Shown piece after piece: positions 43,567-53,951 of a DNA stretch of 64,000 bases. Source of the stretch: Lepiota brunneoincarnata (taxonomy: Eukaryota > Basidiomycota > Agaricomycetes > Agaricales > Agaricaceae); the NCBI GenBank assembly GCA_023014365.1, contig JAEBUN010000002.1, positions 2,914,001-2,978,000 on the forward strand, in the 5' to 3' direction. A program made the translations under genes and the position numbers. Numbering within the stretch: the stretch's first letter is position 1; the number at the start of each line of letters is the position of its first letter. Below the pieces are notes generated by a model that saw only the letters and a program-made list of their open reading frames with translations, was not told the DNA's origin and searched no databases.

Positions 43567-45602
43567 ATGTTAGAGACCCTTTCAATCCAACTAACCCCCT
43601 ATTTTGTTGGTAGCCTTATCTTTTTCCTTGCTTGCAAAGCGTACCTAAATAGCTGTGGGCCAACGGTGCGCCCATCCCACTTCCCCACTTCAACCCGTTG
43701 CATACTGAAACTAGACATCCAGTTCAATGAGATATCAGCTGTAGGCTACTCCGGTCGACTGACTTCATGCATCGATGCTATTCGGCTCTTTTGGTCTGCA
43801 CGTAAAATGCTTCAAGAAGGGTATAGGAAATATCCAAAGGGATTATTCAAGGTGCCCACTGTGATGAATTGGGTGGTCGTTCTTAGTGGAGGGGAGGTGG
43901 TGGAGGACTTGAAGAAGAAGGGGGGGGAGGCCCTTAGTTTCGAAGCTTGGCTCATTGATGTAAGTGTTGTCATGCACCCGTTCTTTTGACGCGACACGCT
44001 GAACATTGGCATAGAGTTTGAAGCTCGGGTATTCGCTCAAAGGGAACCTTGCAAATAGCAGCTATCATATCAAGGTTCTCAAAACAAAGCTAGTAGCCAT
44101 TGGACCGCTTTGGTGAGTTTACTGGGGAAGCGGGTAGAAGTAACCGTTATTGATTTGTCTCAGCAACGATATACATGACGAAGTTGTTGCCACCGTTAAC
44201 GACCTCATACCAGCCTACGGAAAAGGGTGGGTGCCCCTGACGTCTTAGAGGAATGCAAAGTTCATTGAGCTTTATCACAGAATGGCTGAGCATCCCTCTC
44301 TTCCCCACACTCTTGCAAGTCGCCACGCGCTTGAATAATCGCGTATTCGTAGGGTTTCCACTGTGCCGGAACACCGAGTACTTGGATTTCGTCATCGAGT
44401 GCTCCGGAGATATTATCAAGTCTGCGATTCTCATTGGCTCGGTGCCCAATTTCCTGCAACCGTACGTGTTTCATCTGTTCTTTCTGCACGGTTGGTGGTT
44501 GAGCCTTTTGGGGATAGAGTAGTTGCGCCGACGCTCTCATCTTACAAGAAGACTCGTAGGTTGGCTTTGAAGTTCCTTGGACCCATTATCGAGGAAAGAA
44601 TAAGGATGAAAGAGGAACACGGTCATGATTGGGAGGGGAAACCGGTACGTACTCTTAGCGAACGGGATCTAGGATTGCTGGTGAATATAAGGATATCGCA
44701 AGGATGACTTGATTTCATGGTTTATTGACGAGGCAGAGGGAGAAGATGCCACATTGGAGAACTTGGCACTCCGGGTCGTGCTCATCAACTTTGCCGCCCT
44801 TCAGAACACTTCAATGGTAAATTTTATTTATTTTATTTTTGTTTAAGTTGCTTGATCAATTTTTGGCAGACGATGACACATGCTCTGTTCGATATCGCCG
44901 CTCATCCAGAATACATTGAAGAACTCCGAGACGAAGCACGGAGGGTGACAAAACCCGAAGGTTGGTCGAAAGCTGCTATCGCAAAACTCTATAAATTAGA
45001 TAGCTTCGTGCGAGAATCAATGAGATGTTCGAGCATAGGTGCACGTAAGTCAACAGTCCCCTACCTATTTTCATCCCGGCGAACTCAAAAATCTCAGTTT
45101 CGATATGGCGCAAGGTGATCGATCCCAACGGATTTACTTTTTCGAACGGGATAAATTTGCCTTATGGAACATTCCTCTCCATTCCCGTTGATGCTATTCA
45201 CCATGATGAGGAGCTCTACCCGGACCCATGGACGTTCGATGGGCTCAGGTATTATAACCTGGCACAAGCCCAGCTGGCAGCCGGAGATAGCACAGACGTT
45301 CACGGAAAGCAAGCGTTCACTACTCTCTCGACAAATTGGTTGATGTGGGGGTTAGGAAAGCATGCTTGTCCTGGCCGGTGAGTCTCGTTGCTGCTTCCAG
45401 GGAGATGTGTTATAATATGCTTTGTCGTAGCTTTTTTGCTGCGCACATCGTCAAAGCATCTCTCGCATACATACTACTAAATTACGACATCAAGCTGAGC
45501 GGTGGTAAACGACCAGATAATCAGTGGATTTTTCTGAGTTGTAGGCCAAACAGCAAAGAACATCTTCTCTTCCGCAAGAGGACCAATACAGAGGAGAAAT
45601 AG
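43567..45602 (+). CDS. Cytochrome P450, CYP512-like (P450-5), one possible frameshift
   Basis: Recent duplicate of P450-1, with matching promoter, introns and 3' flank. It starts MLETLSIQLTPYFVGSLIFF. Exons give VGYSGRLTSCIDAIRLFW, RKYPKGLFKVPTVMNWVVV, FVGFPLCRNTEYLDFVIE, LALKFLGPIIEERIRMKEE and the I-helix NFAALQNTSMTMTHALFDI. ExxR is RESMR. RKVIDPNGFTFSNGINLPYG and the haem loop WGLGKHACPGR follow, and it ends TNTEEK at 45602. Near 44213 it has one extra base compared with P450-1 and P450-2. With the ancestral splice this breaks the frame. An upstream AG (44269) would restore it, giving a 43-nt intron and ITEWLSI. It may be functional, recently dead, or carry a sequence error. Confidence 0.85.
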
Positions 45603-45711
45603 CGTTGTAGCACTTTTGTGTCAATGGTGGCAATATTTTCGAGTTCTACCTAGGTAGTATAATTTAGATTACCTACATTGAATAAGTCGTGTTCACTTGT
45701 AAAAGCTCCAC

Positions 45712-45898
45712 CGGTTGCAGGATGGGAGATGTGGAAAATATATAAATTGTTATGTGTAGTCCTCAAATTTCGTGATTCCAACCCATACAACATGTGGCTG
45801 GCCTGCCAGCCTGTGACGTTAGCCGGGGTCGAACTTGGGAGTCGAGGAGCCGAAGGATAAGCCCAAATTGTTGCCTCGTGCGACAGCAGATTGTAAGT
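45712..45898 (-). repeat. P450 promoter-type repeat (copy b, inverted, no gene attached)
   Basis: Inverted, diverged copy of 27329-27561 (promoter of P450-2). Read on the minus strand it gives CACGAGGCAA, GGCTTATCC, CGGCTCCTCGA, CCCAAGTTCGA, TATGGGTTGGAA, TTTGAGGACTACACATA and CCACATCTCCCA. It stops at the place where the P450 ATG should be. P450-5 3' flank abuts it at about 45710. Probably a relic of a lost, oppositely oriented P450. Confidence 0.6.
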
Positions 45899-46158
45899 TG
45901 CAGTGAACCCTAGCATACAGACCCCTTTGTAATCCCGAACGCATATCCTTATCGTTAAGCCAGTCGAAGCCTAGGTATTTTCACGAAGAGAATGTTGCCG
46001 AAATCTCTTCCGATACACAGCTGGGTATAAGAGTCATACTCATCCAAGTCCTTAGTTTTCGTAATCAGATTCCGCATCCACTGACGTCATTTAACTTTCC
46101 TTCCTTCCGACTCTCACCAAGATATCGAGCTTGTACACCCGCCGCCTTTTTCACCAAG
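45899..46158. promoter_or_regulatory. Upstream region of the NAD(P)-binding gene
   Basis: Short spacer. The last 120 bp are the promoter/leader whose copy survives in the fossil at 42095-42145. Confidence 0.45.
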
Positions 46159-47042
46159 ATGAGCAAGAAAGTCATCATCGTCGGCGGACATGGCAATGTA
46201 TATATTTCCAAACCCCACAACCCGAACATCACTTGATATTCTACCAGGTCTCCCTTCGCCTCGCGCGCCTCCTCTCCCCCTTCTCATACCGTCACTTCCA
46301 TAATCCGCACACCCGCCCATGAACAGGACATCAGAGAAGTTTCAGCGAAACCCTTGTTTCTATCACTCGAAGATGCACCTCCGTCCCAATTCACCGATGC
46401 GTTTCAAGGTCAGGACGTCGTTTACTTCTCCGCAGGCGCTGGAGGTAAGGGCGGGGAAGAAAGGACTCGAAAGGTCGATTATGAAGGCGCAGTTAAGGTG
46501 TTTGATGCTATTGAAGGAGTTCAAGGAAAGAAACCAAGGTTAATTCTGGTTTCGGCGATTGATGTTAGGGATCCGGAGAAGATACCCGCCCATTATGTGA
46601 GCTCATGGTCCGTCAATGTTCCCTCGACTGATTTAGTTCCTGCAGAATCAGGCAGATGTTGAGCGATCCGTCAAGACGTGGGGTGCAATTGGCGTATATA
46701 TGAAGTGGAAGCATGAGGCGGATAAGAATCTGGTCAAGAGGACCGCTTTTAAATGGACCATTCTGCGCCCCGGCGGGTTATCGAATGAGCCTGGAACGGG
46801 CAAGGCGTCGATTGGAAGAACGCATATAACCTCCCCAATTTCGGTGGGTCTGGGATCTGTCAAGGCGGGTTGACACTGAGCGTTAATTTTGACAGAGGGA
46901 TGATGTAGCGCGGGCTCTTGCATTATTGGCCGACCGGGAAGATGCAGCGGGATTTGCAATCGACTTGGTTGGAGGGGAAACCCCGATTGACGAGGGATTG
47001 GATGCCTTCATCAGGAAAGGAGAGACGGACTTCCTGGGCTGA
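46159..47042 (+). CDS. NAD(P)-binding (SDR a5 / NmrA-like) oxidoreductase, probable frameshift
   Basis: Rossmann-fold protein of the atypical SDR type. Exon 1 encodes MSKKVIIVGGHGN (cofactor glycine motif). After an intron come VSLRLARLLSP, then HTVTSIIRTPAH, PLFLSLEDAPPSQFTDAF, DVVYFSAGAGGKGGEERTRK, VDYEGAVKVFDAIE, RLILVSAIDVRDPEKIPAHY, KWTILRPGGLSNEPGTGKAS, RDDVARALALLADREDAAG and GETDFLG at the stop (47040-47042). To pass from LARLLSP to HTVTSII the frame must change at the C5 run 46276-46280; four Cs would restore it. Either a homopolymer error or an early pseudogene. A shortened fossil copy lies at 42095. Substrate unknown. Confidence 0.78.
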
Positions 47043-47854
47043 CATCTGGTCTACGAAAATGTTTTCCGAACCGTTGAATTTCATCGCGCAGCCGTAACAT
47101 GAGGTTGAGAAACATTAATATCAGAAGCAATGTCTTGGAATATCATGCAGCATTCGCATGCGATGAGTCTTCGAGTACACAGCACTGACAAACGCCGACA
47201 CTCGCATAAATGGCATAGCTAGGGGAGGAAATCCTTTAAGCGCTTGACATGCGTCTGTTGTGATTACTGGTCCTGTCGGGCGTTGAGTAGCCCCTTTAAT
47301 TGAAGCCATTCATCAAGGTCCCTCCGACGAGCTACATTCCACAATACTGTGGTCCTAGGTTCCTCTACGAGTCATCATCGTCCAATTCGAGGTCGGGAAA
47401 ATATGTCGTCATACGTAGTACCGTTCACCACTTCATAACCATTCCCTCTTATCAAGATGAGTGCATTAGCCAGCCCATTGATTGAAAATCGGAAACCGGG
47501 ACAGGACCTGAGTGGTAGTACCAAGGAAATGATTAATTATTCGGTTTCATAAACTTGTGCCCACAACTGCTCGTAATCGTCATCCAAGTCCACGATCTGA
47601 TTAAGCATTCGACAGAACACAGTACTACATTCAGATGTTGGTTGCGCACAGGCTAAAAGCCAGATGGCGGCATCTCACAACGATACTGGGACTAGCACCA
47701 TATCAATACCTCTCAACATCCACAGCTAGTTCCCAGAAGTCGCAAACTACTGAAAACATCTTCACCAATGTCAGAGGGAAGCGGGAGTTACGTGGAAACT
47801 AAAGGGAGGTGTCGTAAATAAATAGGCTCCTTTCTACCCAAAATATGGCTAGCT
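47043..47854. other. Intergenic, no gene seen
   Basis: About 800 bp with no recognisable gene, RNA or repeat. By analogy with the other module copies, DUF6534 sequence resumes around 47855. Confidence 0.4.
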
Positions 47855-48512
47855 GGAACTTGCCCCCAACTCTTTGCTTACTGTCCACACATGTAAGCCT
47901 AGCTCGCTATGCGCGGGTTCCAGTGGTTCCCCATTCCAGCTAGTAGTGCCCTTGGTTGGCAGGAATTCTCCGTCTGAGCTCCAACGAGCCCGTCATCGTA
48001 TGTACAATCACTGTATACATATCACATTTACTACATAATATCAGGCAGGAGATTCAAGACCTCCGGATAGTTGGCCCTTGCTCAGTTCATATTAGGTATC
48101 TACGCTGCAGCTACTGTCTATGCCCCGGTCACAGTGATAGCGTCATGCGGGAGCGGTGTGCATTCATCCTGTAAGTGCATTGGTAAGCCAGAGCCTCACG
48201 CAAGTTAGCTTCTGTTGTCTGACTGTACTGCTTGATCAATCCAGGGCTTGGGGGCTGATTGGGACAGTCTGCGATGTAATCATCGCGGGTTACATGTCCT
48301 ACTTCGTACGTGCTTCACGCCCGTCCCCCACTCCCCCCCCCCTCTGCTGGTTTAATACTCGATAACCGCTTCACTATTACCGGAGGACGGAATGCCTCCC
48401 GTATTCGTCGTGTAGCCACTCAGCCATTGCAGGGGCCAACACTACTAGTAGAATGACCGGGATCGTCTTTGCCCATAGCCACTATAGGGATTTTCGTACG
48501 GTCGGTCTAAAG
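47855..48512 (+). pseudogene. DUF6534 pseudogene with internal deletions
   Basis: A row of short, collinear matches to the DUF6534 genes at 8658 and 11021. These are CTCTTTGCTTACTG (47871), CAGCTAGTAGTGCCCT (47938), CATTTACTACATAATATCAG, TTGGCCCTTGCTCAGTTCAT (48071), GGGGCTGATTGGGACAGTCT (48250), GATAACCGCTTCACTATTAC (48361) and CATAGCCAC (48474). Stretches between them are missing, the frame is broken repeatedly and helices 2-3 and 6-7 are lost. It cannot make a full protein. It follows the NAD(P)-binding gene, the same order as the fossil module at 42.1-42.6 kb. Confidence 0.85.
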
Positions 48513-48647
48513 ATTATAGGTCGGCGCGGGCAGAGTTGATAAAATTCCCGAAATTGGGACCTTATATACGTTCACTTGAGTGATAGATATTCATAATATT
48601 ATTAACTGGGCAAAATCACAGGCGGAGTGGAAGCACAAAATACTAAG

Positions 48648-50222
48648 TTAATCTTTTCGAGACACCAACACCGAAATCCTCCTAATCTCTTCCACCACGA
48701 GTCCAGCGCGATGCTCATTCAACGTAACATCCAACACCGTACTCCCATCGTCCAACCTCCCCGCAATAAATACCGAGTTCGTCAACAGCAATTCATTCGG
48801 CGTGACCTGATACCGATAACCACATATTGTCCTCTTGGCACCAATAGCACTCCAATCCGACTCTAAAATTCTCGATGCGGAGACATTAGAAATCAGGAGG
48901 TTTTCATGCACGTGTGGGTTGACGAGAAACGTGGTAACTGATTTTTTGGCGAGTCCATATCCCTGTCCGACGTGGTTGAGGCTGTAAGACGCTCGGGTGG
49001 TGTTGAGTATGCACGCGAGTTCATGGAGTGTTATAGCGTTGAGGTCAGCAACGGAGAAGGTAGGATAGGGTAGTGGTATGAAGGCATTGTGAGGGTACAG
49101 ATCGATTGAGTTGTCCGTACATGGTACAAGGTGCCGAAAGGAAGCGAGATTGCCACAATTAACGGTGGTATTGGGTGAAGTTCCCCTGGAGTAAACGGTC
49201 TACAACGCGCAGTGAGTTTATAGCTACTTAATTGGCGGGGGTCTGGTAGGCAACGAACCTTTAGCAACCAAGCGACTAGAATATCGCCTGTCGTGATAGC
49301 GTCTGCACTCTTATGCTTCCGTCGAATATCTGCACGAACGGACTCCACAAGAGATGACAGTGTGTGCTTGGGCAGTAAAATAATTCGTCTCTGGGCGCCT
49401 CTCCACCACTTTTCTCGCATATGCCACGCCACAAGCTTGAGAGCGCCAGGAATGCCAAGCACAGCCATACCAGCATAATCCGAATGATTACCCGGGTGTG
49501 CTTCTTGTGCCTGGACCTCCCGCTCTATGCACTCCTTCACGGGATTCACGGATACTATGCCCACAGACGGCAACGGAGGAACCTCCCAATCTTGTCCATT
49601 CAGCTCCGCGACAAGGGCATGCATCACCAGAGCAGCTCCTCCACCATCAAATAAACCATGCGAGCGTGCGAACCCAATGCATGTATATGCCTGCCCGTTG
49701 TTGACAGAATTAGGGGGAAAATATGTCAGATGCCAACAAGTTAGTGGGTGACTGTTGCCCTCCCAGCCAGAGTACCGTCTTGGTGTCGATGGGTGGAGGA
49801 ATATTTTGGGAGGAAATGATGGGGTGGCTTGTTCAAACGGCACCGGAACGTAGAATGTCAGGGGGTGTTCCGAAACGGTGGTCGTGAGTGAAAAGGTGGG
49901 ATAGTCCGGTGGTAGAGATCCCAGAGGTATCCGGAGATACCACTCGGTTGTCTGGTTATAAAAAGACGCGTAAATCGCGGTGCACGGTAGCAGTGCCGTT
50001 TTCATTGGGAGTATGCACCTCACCGACTTTTTTCGAGTGCAGCCTTCCTGCCAACATTCGCCATTTCTCTGTGACTCCAGTGAGCGCTGCAGCAAGGGCT
50101 ACAGAGTCTATGATCCCTTCAACAAGCCAGCCTGTAACAAATGTTGTCCGCTCGAAAAGGACATCAAGGGCGGTAAGCGGGTACAATGCGTGTGCATCCT
50201 GCGCGGGTGCAGTATCCTCCAT
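48648..50222 (-). CDS. BAHD-like acyltransferase (trichothecene-3-O-acetyltransferase-like)
   Basis: Soluble CoA-dependent acyltransferase of the fungal 'transferase' family. It starts at 50222 (MEDTAPAQDAHALYPLTALD), then KWRMLAGRLHSKK. An intron leads to EWYLRIPLGSLPPDYPTFSL. The catalytic HxxxDG motif is RSHGLFDGGGAALVMHAL near 49650. KSADAITTGDILVAWLLK ends the middle exon. The last exon gives NCGNLASFRHLVP, LYPHNAFIPLPYPTFSVADL, and ends VSRKD at 48648. The first intron is ambiguous: a consensus donor GTGAGG keeps the frame only if the A6 run (T6 on plus, 50028-50033) were A5; otherwise a weaker donor GTCGGT must be used. It could esterify a hydroxyl made by the P450s (inference from position). 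Confidence 0.84.
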
Positions 50223-50761
50223 GAAGGGTGCGGTGTGGCGAATGGTGCGCGGGGAAAGCTGATCGACCGCGGGGCAGTGACATATACATATTCATCTAAA
50301 TGGCAAGCCCAAGCTTTTGGTTTGCGCGTCTCCTGGTGTTTTCTCACGTCCATCATATATGTACGGGCGCTGTTGGCCACGTCGTGTCGCCAATGTCACT
50401 TTGCTTGACCCTGCGCAATTCCCCACAGATCAAGGCCAAATATACAGATGCCGGTATCGATCGCTCTTGGCACTCCACCTCATAGCGAGACATGAGAGTT
50501 GTCCTCACAGACACCGAAACTTGATCTTGTAAGGAGTTATGCCTTCGCTCAGTCACTTTTGGGACACCTACAAGCTCAGGAGATGCCTCACTACTTTCAT
50601 TACCCCCAGATTCTCGGCGAGGTCTCACATCATCAGGTATTAGAGTTTGTTGTTGCTAGGGATCGAGCTGCAAAGCCTACTAAGTAGTAATAGATAAAAC
50701 GACTATCGGAACACAAAGCGCTCTGTTCCCTCGGAAAGCTTGCCGTTTCGCCCACGAAAAA
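50223..50761. other. Intergenic at right edge of accessory locus
   Basis: About 540 bp between the acyltransferase start and the glucosidase II beta stop. It probably holds the acyltransferase promoter. No gene recognised. Confidence 0.4.
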
Positions 50762-52927
50762 TCAGAGTTCTTCCCTAGGCTTCTTCGAATCACCATTCAC
50801 CGGCAAGCAGAGTGCTGGCGATGTGCCTGTGAACTGATATTCACACTTCTCGAGTTCTAACACGGATGTAATGGCATTTTCGAGCCCGCAAGTCATGATT
50901 AGCTATCGCAAGCGCATTAGTTAGCAAGCTATGAGAACTAATGCCATGGAAATTCATTGCACTCACGATTACGTTGCGTTCTGGTCCGTTCCAGCATCTT
51001 GCACCATGTTTATAAACTTGTTTAGAGTAGTACTCGGGCGTTCCACGTTGAACGTCAGGCGACGGATTCCAGGATTCGAATCGCCTGCTCAAGTCAGCAA
51101 GCAGTGGGTCGGGAAGTGAGCTTTGTACACACCCTAGGCTGTAAGTCGATCCACCATTCTTAGGTTTCTGCCTAGCCTCGTCAAATAGGCAAGCTTCGTA
51201 GACATATCTGTAGCCGTGTTCGTTCCAAGTTAGGATATTTGATAGAATCTTCGTTTACTCACTCTCCAACCTCCAGCTCGAGACAGGTACCGTCGAGCTT
51301 CTTCCATTCACCCTGAGCACCAAAGCCCTCAATATCGAAGATATCAGAGATATCACCCTCTGTGTTCTTCTTCTCTTCCTGAAGGCGCTTAAGATTGCTC
51401 TCCGCGTCGGTATAGGCCTGACGGGCTCGCGAAGAATCGGCTACACGGTGCGCTATCAGCCAAGGTCAGTAAATTATAACATAGAGAAGTACCTGATGGC
51501 TTGTCAGACACAGGAACGATGCGCAGTGTTTCCAACCATGTGAGAACAACATCCTTAAAGTCGTCGTAATAATTAAGGAGGAAATCAGGCAAATATTGGG
51601 TAATGTCATAGACTGCGAACAGGTAGATCAGACCTTGCTGAGGTTGTGATGAGACTTCAGACTTACTGATACTCTCCTCGGGGCTGGAGCGGGTGTAGTC
51701 ATCGTGTTCCAAAAGAAGTGACGTGTAGTCCGTTCCCAATAGGCCATCTAGTTGGTTTTGCAAACGGTCTGTATCCCATATCCCTTCTTCCAGAGGCTCT
51801 TCCTTCTTCTCTTCTGTATCCTTCTTCTCTTCCTCAGTTGCGCCATCCTCTTTGCTGACCTCGTTGATGTGTGGAAGCCCGGCATGTTCCTCCCAACCGC
51901 GGACAGCTTCCAGGACAGCCATATCTTGGTAATTGGGATTATACCCGCGCCTGAGAGCATCTAAGATCTCGCCAAGCTTCTTTTCGTTCTCCAAGTGCTT
52001 CTTGTGTTCCCGTTGGAGCGACTTTAAAGCGTTATGCTGCTCGATGAGGGTTTTATAAAGGGCTGTAGAAACGCCAGATTCATCCATGAGAAGAACATGA
52101 TAGAACACTACGTGTACTTACGGGACTGCCTCTTGTGCTCGAGGGCAGCAGCAGAGAGGGATTCAGCACGTTCAGCGATATCTGAAGAAGAGTTGAATAA
52201 TAACTTCACCGCACTGTGGAAGCAACTTGCCTCTCAGACGCTCAACCTCCTGCTCCTTGACTTCGATCTCCTGCCCCAGAGATACGACTCGTGTTTCTAG
52301 GCGTTTCTTCTCTTTGTGCGCAAATGCAATGTAGGATGCACGAATCTTAGATCCCTGGATATTACTGGATAAGTGGAATTCTAGCAAGCGCAACACTGCT
52401 AATCACCTTCTTACGGAGTTTCATCTCTGCCTCATACTTCCTTCTGTACTCCTCTCCGACCTCCTTACAAATGTTCTTACACACACCTGGAAGCTCGTCG
52501 GAGCCATCGCAACATTGAGGTTCTACCAGAGCAATGAGCCTTTAATTTGTGGTATGCATTCTAATGTAACGCACCACATAGTCCATCCTTAACCCTCGAG
52601 CTTGGGATTGAGGTGCCTATATGCCCTTCATTCCGACAGTAGAAATACGTGTCGCGACAGGCACCAGTCCCTGTACCAAAGTTCTTCTCAGCCATCCTGG
52701 GACCGAAATCACTAAAGCGCACCTGGCTCGTCACTTCCGTCCGGACAGTCGCAAGAATCATCATTCACAAAGTCCCAAGGAATTTGCTTCGATCCATCTA
52801 GACACATCCACCGTCCATTCGTTGGAGCATATTTAGATACTAAATCCGGCGACACCCCAAACGTCTTGTCCACGGCACCAGCGACATGGAGTGGTAGAGG
52901 AAGAAGAAGGAGGTATAACGGCAGCAT
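50762..52927 (-). CDS. GTB1: Glucosidase II beta subunit (PRKCSH family)
   Basis: ER-lumen regulatory subunit of glucosidase II, which trims glucose from N-glycans during folding quality control. A signal peptide (MLPLYLLLLPLPLHVAGA) is followed by a Cys-rich LDL-receptor-A-like segment (WDFVNDDSCDCPDGSDEPG, then ACRDTYFYCRNEGHIG). A long charged coiled-coil and acidic region (KEDGATEEEKKDTEEKKEEP) comes next. The mannose-6-phosphate receptor homology domain is EACLFDEARQKPKNGGSTYS with RNVIVSAMNF and CGLENAITSVLELEKCEY. The last residues are REEL, an ER-retrieval-like tail, with the stop at 50762. The ATG at 52927 starts the signal peptide. Divergent from eS25, 194 bp between starts. Confidence 0.95.
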
Positions 52928-53121
52928 CGCCCGTCCTCGAATACACCGTCTGTACGACCCAGAAGAATATAGCTAGCCAAGTAATTCCAGACGACAACAC
53001 GACAGACGTGTCGACGCGCCCAAGATTGATTATGTAACATCCAGCAAACAAGGCACGCTCAAGGCGATTTCTGAGGACAAAGCGCTCAAGAACACCCCGA
53101 CACCGACAGTCGACTTAAAGA
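52928..53121. promoter_or_regulatory. Bidirectional promoter GTB1 / RPS25
   Basis: A 194-bp spacer between divergent housekeeping starts. Confidence 0.6.
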
Positions 53122-53656
53122 ATGGTAGGTATCCTCGTGCCAGTACACCGTACCAAAGCACGCCAGACGTCGTACCGCTGCTGCTCATATCGTCCAGGAC
53201 GGATGGAAATGCAGACTAGAGCTGGATGCGATGTTTTGGGTGTGGATGGACTCTGGGTGAATATCAATGCTGACTCCTTCCCCACCAGGCAAAGGCAAAA
53301 GTAGCCGCTCCATCAGGCGGCAAAGCAGCAAAGAAGAAGAAGTGGTCGAAAGGAAAGGTCAAGGACAAGGCCCAACACTCCGTCAATATCGACAAGCCTA
53401 CCTTTGACCGCATTTTGAAGGAAGTCCCCACTTTCAAGTTCATCAGCCAGAGCATCCTCATCGAGCGTCTCAAAATCAATGGTTCACTGGCTCGCATTGC
53501 TATCCGGCATCTGGAGAAGGAGAATTTGATCAAACGCATTGTTCACCACTCGGCGCAGTTGATCTACAGTGCGTTCACCTGCCTACACCCTTTGAACATT
53601 CACTTACATTTCAACCCTTTCCCATCGCAGCACGAGTAACCTCATCATCAGACTAA
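53122..53656 (+). CDS. RPS25: Small-subunit ribosomal protein eS25
   Basis: Component of the 40S ribosomal subunit. Coding exon 1 is only the ATG (53122-53124), followed directly by donor GTAGGT. The acceptor at 53288 opens AKAKVAAPSGGKAAKKKKW, then SKGKVKDKAQHSVNIDKPTF, DRILKEVPTFKFISQSILIE, RLKINGSLARIAIRHLEKEN and LIKRIVHHSAQLIY. A last intron (GTGCGT...GCAG) joins TRVTSSSD and the TAA at 53654. The lysine-rich N-terminus and winged-helix core are complete and of normal length (about 105 residues). Confidence 0.97.
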
Positions 53657-53951
53657 ACATCGCTTCGTTGTCGTCATTATGCTCGTCTAGGCACATGTAC
53701 TTCACTGCACGACCATAAAATCTTATGCTCTCGGCCTAACCTCGATCTTCAAGAGTATCCCAGCTATGAGACTCCGACTGTGAGATGGATTCCCGTTGAA
53801 TTGTAATGAAAACAGGTTGCACGATGACCCATACGAAGGCTTACGATAATTAGTCTGATGTTCTCAGGTGGCGCTTTCGGTCCAGTGACCCACCTTGCTA
53901 ATCACTGGCGGTCCCATATGATCAAAGCAACGCAACTCCTCGCTAGATATC
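53657..53951. other. Intergenic RPS25 / FGGY kinase
   Basis: About 295 bp, presumably RPS25 3' end and kinase promoter. No gene seen. Confidence 0.45.

Noticed and set aside
44495..44525. Apparent loss of the CAG acceptor in P450-5 compared with P450-1
   Set aside because: By comparison with P450-2 the real acceptor is the GATAG a few bases further on, which is intact in both copies.
48335..48350. C-run near 48341 as a possible assembly gap
   Set aside because: The DUF6534 pseudogene matches continue on both sides in order, so the sequence is collinear there.
8658..50222. Terpene synthase, PKS, NRPS or oxidosqualene cyclase as a core enzyme
   Set aside because: No DDxxD/NSE, ketosynthase, adenylation or DCTAE-type motif was seen on either strand among the frames read.
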